The notes below the pieces were generated by a model that saw only the letters and a list, made by a program, of their open reading frames with translations, had not been told where the DNA came from and searched no databases. Shown piece after piece: positions 10,674 to 21,482 of a stretch of DNA of 64,000 bases (positions within the stretch are counted from its first letter, which is position 1; every line of letters begins with the position of its first letter). This DNA is from Echinarachnius parma (lineage: Eukaryota; Echinodermata; Echinoidea; Clypeasteroida; Echinarachniidae), in assembly GCA_037951105.1 (NCBI GenBank), contig JBAMJV010002091.1:62001-126000 (forward strand). The letters are read 5' to 3'. Both the position numbers and the translations under genes were made by a program.

Positions 10674-11274
10674 TATGTGACACCTTATGACCGGCTATAG
10701 CAAAACCCTGCACTTTTCGGTAGAAAATCAAAATGTAGATTTTCATCCCATTAGGAAGGCCTCATCACAAGCTTTCATTTGATGCTTTGTTCTAACCAAA
10801 TGGTCAATAATTGCCGAAGATATGATAGTTTCAATTTTACAATCATAAGTCTTTTAAACACATTATGTGAACTTAAAATGCCTATTTCTCAAAACATGAA
10901 TTACCAACAAGTTCAGGGTTTTGCTACAGCCAGTCACATATGTAACACATTTGTTTTCATGTAGCTGGAAATATTTAATGTGCAAATTTAATGCTGAATA
11001 ATTCCACATGCTTCCACACCCTTTTCATGACGTCAAAACGTTTTAATTTTTTATTTGGTGGCACATTAATCACCAAGGAAATTGCTACCATGCTCTCATA
11101 AGAAACCATTTACGTAAGTTTAATATTACAAATTTTGAACAATTTGACATGATTTTGTTGCCTTTATCTATTTAGGATGAGGCACATAATCCTTGAAAAA
11201 ATGTTATGGTTGCTTCCTTCCCTCAAGTCCATTTACTATTTGACTAAATTTGATAACATTTGTGTGAACTTTAA

Positions 11275-11817
11275 AGGGATAGTTGAGTTCTGGTAAGGAG
11301 AGTACAGTTTTGGTGAAACTGAATTTTAGTAACCAAAACCTGCATCATTACATTACAAACTAATAGTTATAACTAGAAAGGAACACAAAATTACAAATGA
11401 CGTAGTAAAGATCATATTATCATTCAAAAAGAGCCGTTAAAACGTAAGAGGGCGTTCTCTGAACACTCATCGGTTTCAACCATTTTGAATAAAATATTGT
11501 GCATGTGATGCTTTGTTGAAATAGTGATTAGATATAGAAATAACCAACAACTATTTAAATACCTATTTTGTAACTTTTTTAAAAGAGGAAGCATTTTTTT
11601 GAATTTTTAACGGCTGGTTCAAAATTCTCTAATAAACCTGGGGCCCCAGCTTTATTACAAATTGTTATATTTATGGATATTTCAGCCGTCTCTGAACCGA
11701 TTTTGATCAAACAAAGATGATTTTATAATTTAAATATTATGCTCTTTCAAATTTTACACTCAGTTTTTCATTACCTCACAAAAAAAAAAAGTACTCTACC
11801 AAAACTCAACTATCCCT
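11275..11817 (+). mobile_element. 543-bp TTAA element, family a
   Basis: Starts AGGGATAGTTGAGTTCTGG and ends with the inverted repeat ..CCAAAACTCAACTATCCCT, with TTAA directly outside both ends (11271-11274, 11818-11821). Related copies: 15388-15923, 28155-28690 and 62106-62660 (inverted), and a partial copy at 48714. Conserved interior words are 'agtaaccaaaacctgca', 'actaatagttataact', 'agagggcg' and a palindromic 'ggggcccc' centre. No frame is conserved. TTAA-duplicating families with AGGG-type ends include Kolobok-like elements; this is inference. Confidence 0.85.
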
Positions 11818-12320
11818 TTAAATCAAATTAAGTCGTGGCTAGATACCAATACTACATGTAGTTACTAATTTGACTAAAGTTTTCTCAAAATGTTAAATAA
11901 CTTGAGAAGATTATGTGCCATTTTATGAACCCAACATATAATCTATTTGGGTTAAGGCACAAAATCCTAGTATAATACTTCATGGTTGCTACAAAATTTA
12001 TATTATGGCTTCAAATTCATAATTTGACATGATTTAATGACATTTCATGAACCCAAATTACCTTATTTGTGGCAAGGGATATAAACCACAAAGTATTAAA
12101 TTGCTGACAATCCTCCAAAATAAAATAGGTCACCGGAAACTTTTGACCCTGAATTCATATGCCATATGTGAGACCATACTGTTACATTGATTCACATAGA
12201 AAGGTTGATAGGAATTAAGGATTTAATATTTTGAATCATTTTTATTTAAACAAATCTGATAATGAAGCTTCCATATCTCATATCGTTTGTGGCAAGGGAC
12301 ATAAACCACAAAAGTATTAA

Positions 12321-12478
12321 AGGTACTTCAGATTCGTCAAATCAGATGCGCGGCGCCATCTTAAGTACACGTTGCGCACGGTGCGTGATGCACGTTAGCT
12401 CAGTGTCATGCGGTGCGCGCAAACTGGCCCAGTTCAAAATGGCGACCCGCTGTGTAGCATCCCCACGCTTGATGCCCT
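12321..12478 (+). mobile_element. 158-bp TTAA element, family d
   Basis: Begins AGGTACTTCAGATTCGTC and ends GCTTGATGCCCT between TTAA copies (12317-12320, 12479-12482). Its GC- and CpG-rich body ('gcgcggcgccatctt', 'ttgcgcacggtgcg') contrasts with the AT-rich host. The uninterrupted target is the neighbouring tandem unit at 12091-12112, 'aagtattaaattgc', with a single TTAA. The copy at 48480-48637 is inverted, also exactly 158 bp, and about 94% identical by eye. Confidence 0.9.
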
Positions 12479-12625
12479 TTAAATTGTTAGAATCCTCCAA
12501 AATAAAATAGGTCACCAACAAATTCTGACCCTGAATTCATATGCCAGATGAGACAATACAAAAAAGGTTGATAGGATTTCTGAAATTGTTTTTATTTTCA
12601 AACTTTCTTAGGTAAACATATCTAA

Positions 12626-12885
12626 CCCATTCAGGACTGACTGATTTTGCTATAACATGTATTCTCCATACACCCAAGCCTTAATATTTTCAGGACCAGT
12701 CCTGAGCCCATGAGCGCTTGGAAGGAATGCTCCCCAGGGAGTGGAGATGGTGCAAACAATGTGTGCTGGTTTGCATTGTATCCTATGACCGGGGGTAATA
12801 TTATCATTGTAAAGCGCTTAGAGATGATTATCAATCATTAGGCGCTATATAAATCAAGTATATTATTATTATTATTATTAATGGG
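12626..12885 (+). mobile_element. TTAA|CCC miniature element split by a SINE-like insertion
   Basis: The left part CCCATTCAGGACTGACTGA..CAGGACCAGTCCTGA and the right end ATGGG|TTAA belong to one short element; the 85-bp copy at 60430-60514 is uninterrupted and inverted. The left flank CTAA is a decayed TTAA. About 175 bp (12706-12880) of a SINE-like repeat sit between 'agtcctga' and 'atgggttaat'. A third copy lies at 54066-54342. Confidence 0.7.
12706..12880 (+). mobile_element. SINE-like repeat with (ATT)n tail
   Basis: The body contains 'aatgctccccagggagtgga', 'ccgggggtaat', 'gtaaagcgctta', then 'ggcgctatataaat' and an ATT-repeat tail. This arrangement is a common 3' end of SINE/LINE-type retroposons in marine invertebrates (established in general; the exact family is not identified). 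Minus-strand relatives are at 46062-46250 and 38303-38405. Confidence 0.65.
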
Positions 12886-12900
12886 TTAATGATTGATTCA

Positions 12901-13420
12901 CCAAATGTAATCTTATATGAGAAAATTTCCCCAAAATACAACAAATAATTAGTTCCAATATCCTTCATATAATAACAGATCACCAATACCTCTTGATCCT
13001 GCCACATGCGACTACATAGCTAGATGACTAGCAGTAATTGTGTATTCTTACCAAAAAAAGAAAAGAAGAATTGTAGATTTATTCAACCATTTTCCATTCA
13101 TCTTCATGTTCTGGACATTGCAACTTGATAAGCACGATTTGAAACATGTAAATTAATCAGGGATATATTTAAAAGAAGACGTTGTAAAATAAATGTTTTC
13201 TTCTATTTTGAGGAAAAAATTAAGTTTAATTAAATGAAATATTTGTTTAAGCATCTAACAACAAAACAACAAAAAGGATTTCCATAAACCAGGTCACTGG
13301 CATATAAATGCCAGCCCAGGGCAGTAAAAATAGCATGGTTACAACCTCAAATGAATAATTTGCAGTTCCCTAACAACCAAAATCGTAAAATCCCAAGCTT
13401 ACACAATAATAATCAGGGTA
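12901..13420. other. AT-rich stretch, nothing recognised
   Basis: No tandem structure, terminal inverted repeat or protein-like frame was found here on either strand. Confidence 0.4.
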
Positions 13421-13603
13421 TCAGACAGTCCCATCATCACATAACATCCTGTAATCCTTGTTTTCATCCACGCAGATACAATAATGTTCGTGAGATCCCG
13501 CCACAACCCGGAGTCTAATTAATGACTTAATCCCAACACTTGGCCCATTACTTGACAGATTACAGAGTTTTAGAGCAACATTTTTGCAAGGATTAATCGT
13601 CAT
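13421..13603 (-). CDS. protein-like minus-strand frame, possible exon (weak)
   Basis: A 60-codon minus-strand frame ends TGA at 13421-13423. Its second half (key residues R-L-R-V-V-A-G near codon 30, then H-Y-C-I-C-V-D-E-N-K-D-Y-R-M-L) reads like folded protein, and the DNA is richer in G+C than its surroundings. By eye the R-x-R-V...Y-I-C pattern faintly recalls a beta-trefoil strand of FGF-type growth factors; I would not name it on that. No good donor follows and the stop comes shortly after, so it may be a broken exon or chance. It neighbours two similar frames at 13854-14039 and 14153-14400. Confidence 0.22.
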   Translation of the reverse strand: MTINPCKNVALKLCNLSSNGPSVGIKSLIRLRVVAGSHEHYCICVDENKDYRMLCDDGTV

Positions 13604-13853
13604 GATGAATGTCTACTGACATTATTAACATTTCAGCTACTTTACCAACATTTATTTTAGGAAGGGGGTGAAACAGCTGTTACCAGGGGTGTATCCAGGT
13701 TCCAATTTTAAAGGGTACCACCACCCAAAAATAATATTCTTATAAATGAAAGGTAACATCTTTAGTAATCCATTCCATCAACAAGTTCACAAAAATATGT
13801 TCCCAGAAAAAAAAATGTAATTGGAAAACACATCGCCATTCTAAAGCATGCTT

Positions 13854-14039
13854 TCATGGGTCTGCAATTACGAAGACTACATGTACTTGGTCCAGAGCGA
13901 ACAAATCGTCCGTGATTCTATTATCTCCAAACGTACGCGTGAATAGCATTGGCGCACTCGTAAATGTTTGGCCCATACGGAACCAGGAAATATCAATAGA
14001 CAACCCTTTGCAAAATGTTGGGTATCTATTTGATATCAC
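13854..14039 (-). CDS. protein-like minus-strand frame, possible exon (weak)
   Basis: A 61-codon minus-strand frame with balanced, CpG-containing codons and protein-like composition (residues M-G-Q-T-F-T-S-A-P-M-L-F-T-R-T-F-G-D near the middle, then D-D-L-F-A-L-D-Q-V-H-V-V-F-V). No domain is recognised. It ends TGA at 13854-13856, and neither end has a clear splice site. It lies between two units of the non-coding array. Confidence 0.2.
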   Translation of the reverse strand: MISNRYPTFCKGLSIDISWFRMGQTFTSAPMLFTRTFGDNRITDDLFALDQVHVVFVIADP

Positions 14040-14152
14040 AAAACGGTTCCAAATGATATAATTATGTGTTGTTCTTTGCCTTTAATGCCCTTTGTATGAT
14101 TATGTATCCTACAGGATGTAATCTAATATCGTCTTTTTTCAATTTGACGGTT

Positions 14153-14400
14153 TCAAATTTTCAATTCGCTTGGGCTAATTTGTTCGGGATTAATGTTACA
14201 TTTTAATAAGCGGGAACAACTCAAAATCTGGGTTTCAAATAAGATAATGGCAGCCTCCAAGCTGTACGCGATGAATGGGACAAACCCGTACTGCTCACTG
14301 TGAATCACTTTGTATGATGCTCCTCTCTTGCTCACAGGGCCAATGTAGAAATAATTTGCATGACATTGTGTTTTGAATGTGTAGAGAACATAATCAATGT
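14153..14400 (-). CDS. protein-like minus-strand frame, possible exon (weak)
   Basis: A minus-strand frame without an ATG start runs from about 14376 to its TGA at 14153. The part from 14350 to 14230 (residues Y-F-Y-I-G-P-V-S-K-R-G-A-S-Y-K-V-I-H-S-E, then G-F-V-P-F-I-A-Y-S-L-E-A-A-I) is about half G+C, unlike the AT-rich array units on both sides. No domain is recognised and no good donor follows. Together with the frames at 13854 and 13421 it could be debris of one minus-strand gene. Confidence 0.22.
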
Positions 14401-15387
14401 TCCACTGTGCATCGATGTTCCACTTTAAAATGCCGTTTGTCTGATTATGTATCCTAGAGAAGATAATCTAATTCTTTCTCACGTCTAGTGGGAGTAATTT
14501 GAAATCTCAGTCTTAAAGATTTCTTGCTAATGTATGCCTACTAACTTTATTGACATTTTCAAATAGTTTTTTAGTGCTAAGAAGAAAGAGTGGTGGGGGT
14601 GTAACGCTTGTTACCCAGAGTGCTTCAAAATTCCACTTGTAACACCCTTCGTCTGAGTATGTATCTACTATCCTGTAGAGGAAATGTTGCACTATAGGGG
14701 CTAAGTAGTATTATTGGTTTCTTGTTAATGAACTTGTCTTGACCAGACCACATACAAAATGTTAACTAAATTTAGTTTACTAAAAAGTGTTATGAGGAAA
14801 GAAGGACTGGGGGTGCTCGTACGGTTCCACTTGTTACACCCTTCGTCTGATTATGTATCCTATAGAGGAGTTGTTTTGCTAGTAGTTTTGCATGGGCTAA
14901 GTATTGTTATTTGTTTCTTGCTAATGAACTTGTTCCGACCACAAACAACATTTAAACTAAATTTAGTTTACTAAAAGTGTTATGAGGAAAGAAGGGGTGT
15001 GAAACTTGATGGTCCAGGGGTGCAGCGATGTTCCACTTTTAACCCCCTTTGTCTGATTATGTATCCTAGCGAGGATAATCTAATTCTTTCTCACGTCTTG
15101 TGGGAGTAATTTTTTTAGGATGTAGTGTTATTGATTTCTCGCTAAGGTACATCTTCTCACTTCCCTATTTATTTCAAACTAGACTTTTCAGTGTTAAGCG
15201 GACGGAGGGGGAGGGACACCCGGCCTTGGGTGCCTAGATGTTCCAATTTGTTCACCCTCTGCCTGATAATGTATCTTATATGAGTCATTATACATTGTAC
15301 ATGTAGGGGCTAAGTAGTGTTTGGGGTTTTCTTGCTAATGGTTGTGCATTTACACTTGAACTAGTAAAAGAAGAAGGGTTAGTTTAA

Positions 15388-15923
15388 AGGGGTAGTACAG
15401 TTTTGGTAAGGCTGAACTTTAGTAACCAAACCTGGACAGTAACATTATAAACTAATAGTTATTACTCCACCATGCTCGAAAGGTATACAAAATTACAAAC
15501 AACTAAGTAAAAAGCCTGTTATCATTCAAAAAGAGCCATTAAAACACAAGAGGGCGCTTTCTAAAAAGGCATTGGTTTCAACCATTTTTCATACAAAATA
15601 ATGCATGTGATGTTCTATTTAAATAATGATTAAGTAGTTGGATCATCAACAACTATTTAAAAAACGCTTTTGAAAATTTTTGAAAAAGTGTAAGCATTTT
15701 AAACATTTTTTGAAAAAATCATCTAATTATTTGGGCCCCCAAATAATTATAAGATCAAATATATTTATTGATATTTCAGCCATTTCTGGACCGATTTTGA
15801 CCAAATAAAGTTTATTCTGCCATTAAAATTGCATGTTCTCTCAAATTCGACACTCAGTTTTTCATTATCTCACAAAAGAATTGTGATGTGCAGTGCCCTC
15901 TCTACCAAAACTAAACTACCCCT
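15388..15923 (+). mobile_element. 536-bp TTAA element, family a
   Basis: Starts AGGGGTAGTACAGTTTTGG, ends CCAAAACTAAACTACCCCT, with TTAA at 15384-15387 and 15924-15927. It splits a unit of the tandem array between 'agtaaaagaagaagg' and 'tatggaatgcttgttggccc'; intact units nearby (about 16095 and 16440) join these words directly. Very similar to the copy at 28155-28690, including 'ctcaaattcgacactcagtt'. Confidence 0.88.
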
Positions 15924-16834
15924 TTAATATGGAATGCTTGTTGGCCCGGGGTGCCTCGGTGTTCCAATTTTGTTACACCCTATGTCTGATAATGTATCCT
16001 ACATGTATATGAGTCAATATAGGAGCAAAGTAGTGTTTTGGGGGTTTCTTGCAATGTACAATGTGAATCTTGAACTAGTCAAAGAGGAAGGAATGTTATG
16101 GAATGCTTGTTGGCCCGGGTGAGTCGATGATCGAATTTTGTGCACCCTATATGGCGGATAATGTATCCAATACGAGTCAATGTACAGTAGAGCTAAGAAA
16201 TGTTTTGCGGGTTTCTTGCTAATGGTTGTATGTTGACTCTAATAACACTTGAAATAGTTTACTAGAAAAGAATGGTGTGAAATGCTTGTCGGCCTAGGGT
16301 GCCGCCATTTTCCATTTTCTTTACACCCTACTTCTGATAATGTCACCTAGGTGAGTAGGGGCTAAGTATCGTTTTGGGGTTTCTTGCTAATGCATGCCTG
16401 TTGACTTTAATGACACTTGAACTAGTAAAAGAAGAATGAATGTTATGGAATGCTTGTTGGCCCTGGGTGCCGCCATGTTACATTTTGTTTACACCCTTCA
16501 TCTGATAATGTTTCCTAGGTGAGTAAATATAAGGGCCAAGTAGCATTTTGGGGTTTCTTGCTAATGTATGGCTGTTGACTTTAATGACACTTGAACTAGT
16601 AAAAGAAGAAGGAACGTTATGGAATGCTTGTGGGCCCTGGGTGCCGCCATGTTCCATTTGTGTACACCCTACTTCTGATAATGTTTCCTAGGTAGGTGAG
16701 TAAATATAGGGGCTAAGTAGTGTTTTGGGGTTTTCTTGCTGATCTAGTCTGTAAGTGGCTCTTTATAACATTTATAATTTCAGCTATAGTTTAACCTGTT
16801 CTATACTAGAATTTGCAGTTCTCATATCTTTCAT

Positions 16835-17762
16835 TATTACCCACGCCGATGAAATCGGCAGGGGGTTATGTAAAGGGTTCCGTATGTTTGTTTGTTTGTT
16901 TGTTTGTTTGTTTGTTTGTTTGTTTGTCTGTTTTTTTTTTTTTTTTTTTGTTTGTTTGTGTACAAGATAACTAGAGAACGGGTGAACGGATTTGCACCAA
17001 ATTTTCAGGGAATGTTTGGATAGTGACATGGAAGAATCGATTAGATTTTGGTGATGATTGGTTGACCCCTGCAAATTCTGTGGAACCTTGAAGTTTGAGT
17101 ATGTATTTAATGCACGTGTGTGCCTAAATAATATCTGCACGTTATAGGCGCGGTACGGTAACCTCGCTGAATCCAATCGAGCAGCAACTAACAAGTTTAG
17201 TCCAGGTGTGCATCGCGATCGCGCGCACGGTACCATATGTTATGGTACGGTACTTTCGATTCCGGGTTAATTAATACGGAACGGAATTGAATTGCAACAC
17301 GCTGATCTGAACTTTGAAGCGCCAAGAAATTGGTAAGTTTCCGAAAAATACATTTATTTATTTAATAATTATTATTGACCCGACACTAATGTGAAGATGA
17401 ACAGATGTTCATTTTTACATATTGAATACATCTAGACTGGTTAGAATCAGGAAAATAGGGGAAAATGGATTGATTATACAAAAGTAAAACAGTGTGCAGT
17501 CTCATTGTCAATAATTTTGTACACTGCCTCGCCATGGGGCTGCCGCGCCGCAAGCAAGCGGCCTACACCCTGGCCTAGGCATTTTCACCAAATCGTGCCT
17601 AAAACGCGCTGGTTAGCCTGCTGTATGCACTCGTTCTGTTCAACGGTTGATCACTATGTTTTTAGGATGCATCGGTAAGCAAAACAGGGTTGAGGCCGAC
17701 GAAGGGGTAGAACAGGGCTAATGGGAGGCGTGGGTATGCTGACTTTGTCGGCCTTCTAGTTA
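16835..17762. mobile_element. TTTG-rich dispersed repeat, about 930 bp
   Basis: It begins 'attacccacgccgatgaaat', runs through a (TTTG)n plus T19 tract and 'agataactagagaacgggtg', 'acggatttgcaccaaatttt', and ends 'gggtatgctgactttgtcgg ccttctagtt'. Repeats with this order ('..gttatgt..(TTTG)n..aagataact..acggatttg..' and '..tatgc..ttctagt') are, from general knowledge, widely dispersed in marine invertebrate genomes. The interior (17100-17340, 17520-17700) is GC-richer and not understood. It splits the last units of the tandem array. Confidence 0.6.
16885..16949 (+). repeat. (TTTG)n microsatellite and T19 run
   Basis: About eleven TTTG units end in 'tgtctg' followed by 19 T. It is an internal part of the dispersed repeat, and the open frames that cross it on both strands are artefacts of the repeat. 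Confidence 0.95.
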
Positions 17763-17934
17763 ATACATGTACATGGTATGCCAGTTCCCCCTCGTAAGGA
17801 ATGGGGTAAAAGGAAGGAATGCTTGTTGGCCCAGGGTGTATCCAATCTATCCATGTTCCAGTTTCTTACGCCCTATGGCTGTTAGTTCACATCCTAAATG
17901 GGCTAATCTCATTAACATTAATGCTCCAGATGGA

Positions 17935-18330
17935 GCATTTGAGGTCAATGGATTTTACGCTAAAGGTCATCAATAAACATGGGACAAATGAGTCAAAAGA
18001 GGGGTTGAAGAGATTCAGGAAATAAAATATATCTCTTTGAGCTAGATTCCTAGAACTGTACTCCACCAACAACAATAATAAATTCAGTTAGCATGAGTAA
18101 ACTAAATCTTTAATAACAGCTGATATTCCTTGTCCCAAACATAAGAGCTTTAGAGGTCAATGGTTTTTAGGCTAAGAGCTATCCAAAAATGGGACAAATG
18201 GGATGGAAATGAGGTTAAAGACTGCATGACCGGAAATTGACTATCACTTTGAAATAGATTCTTATTCTAACTGTACCGACGAATAATGAATACAGTTAGA
18301 ATGAGCATTCAAAATGCGGGATATCAGCTG
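17935..18330. repeat. 212-bp direct repeat, 2 diverged copies
   Basis: 'gaggtcaatgg.ttttacgct' near 17941 and 'gaggtcaatggtttttaggc' near 18152 are followed by 'gggacaaatg', 'ggggttgaagag..' and 'acagttag(c/a)atgag' in the same order. Confidence 0.6.
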
Positions 18331-18592
18331 AGAAAACTTGTCAATTCCATAAAAAAAATCAGCATAAGTTTGCAACTTTACTCTCGATTGCTCACAACAT
18401 ATTATCTAAATAAAAAGGGAATTCCGAGAAAAGACCAATTTGATGCATGTATTGAGTTAGGAAATTGTATCAATGTGGAATTTCTAAGCATTACTAACAC
18501 TACAGTGGCACAAGCCATGACCCTAAAGGGGGCAGCACAAATTAGAAATCAAACACTGAATTATGGTAACAGCTGAATTGATATTAATTTAA

Positions 18593-18954
18593 TGGGGACA
18601 ACTTTAAAGTTGTACCAAGGCTTATAACTTGTCTTTTACTGTATGAAAATTTAACGTCAAAAGATGTTATATGGCCAATAAATAAGCGAAAATGCCAAGT
18701 GGCATTTGCTAACTCATTGCCCTGACTTTGAACAGTTATAACTTTCTAGTGGATAATTAAAAATCAGAACACGTCAATCGTAAATTTCTTTAAATAACAA
18801 AATCGTTAATTTCTTTAAATAACAAAAGGGAAATTTAAAAAGGCAAAACCTGATCCATGCTTCTATTGGCAATGCAAATACCACAACAAGGTATGAGAGA
18901 GCCACTAGGGTTCTAAGTAATTTGTTTGGATTTGGACAATGTTACTAGATCACT
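18593..18954 (-). mobile_element. TTAA element, family b, old inverted copy
   Basis: The right end 'tggacaatgttactagatcact|TTAA' (read in two words: 'tggacaatgttac' and 'tagatcact') and the inner words 'aatttaacgtcaa', 'atatggccaataaataagcg' and 'caacaaggtatgag' place it in the family of 29885-30272. The left end is diverged (TGGGGACAAC after TTAA 18589-18592), so that boundary is less sure. Confidence 0.6.
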
Positions 18955-18983
18955 TTAAAAGGACAAATTAGAAATTGCCATTA

Positions 18984-19205
18984 CAGAAATCTAAGTGTGT
19001 TGCAAGCCAGCGACTAGCTAGCAGCAAGCTTAATAAGCGATCTCTGCCCAAATTAAGCTTGCAAAAATTTATCTGCACGCTTGAAATTTGCTGCATGCTC
19101 ACAATTTTATCAGAGATCGCTTATTAGGTTTGTGGCTAGCTAGTCACTAGCTAGTCACTAGCTAGCCAAGCTAGCCGCAAGCTAGTCACTGGCTTGCGGC
19201 ACGCG
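18984..19205. mobile_element. CTAGCTAG-rich fold-back element (TA class), expanded copy
   Basis: The left arm CAGAAATCTAAGTGTGTTGC then 'aagccagcgactagctagc' is mirrored on the right by 'gctagtcactggcttgcggc', around 'aagcgatctctgc...cagagatcgctt'. TA precedes the left end. The right arm carries about three extra copies of 'ctagctagtca', a local expansion not seen in the relative at 62981-63169, and its last bases are lost. Confidence 0.7.
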
Positions 19206-19439
19206 GGGTGATCTATCCAGTGGGAGTGAGTTGCAGTACAGGGGATCACATGTAGTGGCCACTGTAGGCAGATTGGCTGTTTGAAACAGGTTGGCCTGTA
19301 TTTCAGAAGGACACACTGGAAATAGAATGATCGAGTTAGCGCAACCGAGTAGGAGTGAGTTAGCATAACTGATGTTGGATGCGTACTCAGGATACATATC
19401 GCCCAGCCTCAGACAGTGTGTGGGTGTGTCTGTCAAGAA

Positions 19440-19860
19440 AGATGCACCCTACCACTGAAACATATTCCTGCTGATACGGACACTAATGACATTTGGATAT
19501 GACAAACTGAGTTAGCAGCAACATATCACTGAAGGCCTATTAATGTATATCGTTGCTGCGTGGAATAATTGCAACAAGAATTGTCTTGAAATTACAGGGT
19601 GGAAACCTATTCCTGCTGATGGTGCCGACACTAATGACATTTGTATATTAATGTATATCACCCCAACACACATCTGACAGAATGAGTTATTAGATATAAG
19701 TTAATGAAGACCCATCCCTATAGAACAATCTCTCTTCTACCATAGAATAATTGCAACAAGAATTGTCTTTGATTTACAGGGTTGAAACCTGTTGATAGTG
19801 CTGACACTAATGCCATTTGTATATCTCACCAACACAGGTCCGACACAATTAAGTTTCTAA
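19440..19860. repeat. tandem repeat, about 155-170-bp unit, 3 copies
   Basis: 'gacactaatgacatttg' near 19479, 19631 and 19801 follows 'ctgatg.t.c' in each, and 'ataattgcaacaagaattgt' occurs twice. Copies differ by indels. Confidence 0.65.
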
Positions 19861-20739
19861 TTTTAGGCAACCCAAATTCAACTGGCCTATAGATTTTAAA
19901 GGCCCAACTTGGCATTACACCACAGCATGAAGTTAATTTTTGTCATTATTTATACTATACATGTCCAAATCAAGTTTGGTAAGATATTTCTGATGATGGT
20001 AAAAATTGGTAATCGTCATTGATGCAAGTTATGATGTAAAAAAAATGTATCATTCAGTTGTTTCCAAGATCACAACAGTCACAATATACCATAACCATAG
20101 TTCAATGTATGTTACTGACACCTTTAAACTTTGTAAGAAGCTGCATTTCTTGTTTATTTTAATTTCAAAGAAGGAGGATATGGGTGACCTACTCTGATCA
20201 TAATCTCGATATGGTCTACGGAAAACAAAAGACAGTGAATAGTATACTACTGGTAGTAAGTGTTTACAAGTCGCTGAAACGTATCACTCAATGTCACAGT
20301 CACAAGAATTCTGTAAAATTTGCAAGTAAACAAAACTCTGAAGAGATAGGCGATATATCACACCATACTAGAGACACACAACACAGGGAGGTATCATTGT
20401 CCCAATTTTGTAAAAATATTTTGTATTTTTGTTGTTGTGTTTTTGTTTTTTTTGGTTGGGGGGGGGGGGGGGGGGGTCATTTTCTTTTCTTAATTTTGTT
20501 CTGAATGTATTCCCTTTGTTTTTCTGTTTTTTGTTGTGTGTGGCCGCAAACCTGAATCGGGTGGCCCCCAACAAAGAAAAACATTTACAAATGTTGTATT
20601 TAATTGCCCATTCGGGCCAGTAGAATAAAGCACCAATTACATTTTGTGGCCCCATGCTAAATTTGAGCATGGCTTATTGGGTTCCAATAATAACTTTCAT
20701 TATTGGGGATTTATTCAGAACAAAGAAATTAGGTCTAGG
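19861..20739. other. single-copy stretch with a G19 run
   Basis: No supported gene. G19 stands at 20458-20476 in a T-rich context (TTTTTTTTGGTTG before it). Frames crossing the run on both strands are products of the homopolymer. Confidence 0.5.
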
Positions 20740-21420
20740 TTAAACAACTTCATGTAGGTCATCACACCCTTATCATGGACAAACAATCATATTTGACTAT
20801 AATATGAACTTATTATTTTGAGGAATTTGAGACATACATGATATCTAGGTGATATGTCAAACAGTATAATGGACAAGCAAGCATCTTTCACTGCTGGATG
20901 AACTTGAACTACTAAATTGCTTTCTTTTCTTTTTTGTTCCAAAAGTGATTTTGAGGAATTTGGGACATAAACATAAGATAAAGGTGACATATCTCACATA
21001 CCAGAGTGGAAAAACAAGCACGCTGAACTATAATCATGAACTTGAAAATTGAAATATATTTACTTTATTTTGTTAATGGAAATGTTTTGAGGAATTTGGG
21101 ACATAAATATTACATCTAGCTGACAGACAGGTCACACCTTTAATACCAAATACAAATACACAGCAAGATAACAAAAAAAATGTCATGAAATTCATTTGTT
21201 TCAAGGAAAATGTTTTGAGGGATCTGTGACATAAACATTAGATCTATAGGTGACACATCTAACCTACCAGAGATAAACACACATCTGTTGCTATGGTCAC
21301 GAACTTTGAAAAACAAAGATATTATTTGTTTGTTTGAATGAGGAATTTAGGACATAAATATGCGATATGTGACAGGTCATGCATAATCTAGATAAATAAA
21401 ATAAACTAAATAAACTTTGA
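20740..21420. repeat. tandem array, about 130-bp unit, 5-6 copies
   Basis: 'ttttgaggaatttgggacat' and variants stand near 20815, 20949, 21087, 21216 and 21339; each is followed by 'aaa(c/t)at..gat..aggtgaca' and then 'acca.a...aacaagca'. Spacing is 134, 138, 129 and 123 bp. Confidence 0.8.
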
Positions 21421-21482
21421 AGTTGTCTTCATGTGTAGGTTCATTGACAAGCTAACCACTTTCAAGGAATTGAAATAGAGCT

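Larger units (their letters stand above)
7620..12610. repeat. 5-kb decayed tandem array, about 200-bp basic unit
   Basis: The words 'ttcaataatttgacttgatt', 'aatgacatttccaagaacca', 'tttgtggca' and 'gaggttaaaactgaagttca' recur throughout, for example near 7905, 8972, 9181, 9382, 9690, 9880, 10427, 11135, 11892 and 12012. The 'tgaagttca' marker occurs near 7755, 9084, 9282, 9522 and 9782. The left part is better preserved than the right. Separate mobile elements have split units at 8111-8960, 10520-10673, 11275-11817 and 12321-12478. Confidence 0.75.
13603..17900. repeat. tandem array, about 170-220-bp unit, about 12 copies
   Basis: The marker 'tgttcca.tt...acaccct...tctgat(t/a)atgtatcct' recurs near 14096, 14441, 14659, 14850, 15055, 15263, 15987, 16155, 16335, 16505 and 16675, with a final degenerate unit near 17820. 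Later units share 'tttcttgctaatg', 'cacttgaactagtaaaaga' and 'tatggaatgcttgttggccc' and are more alike than early ones. Insertions at 15388-15923 and 16835-17762 split the array. Confidence 0.85.

Noticed and set aside
16784-17236. 150-codon minus-strand frame
   Set aside because: It runs through the (TTTG)n and T19 tract of a dispersed repeat and has no domain.
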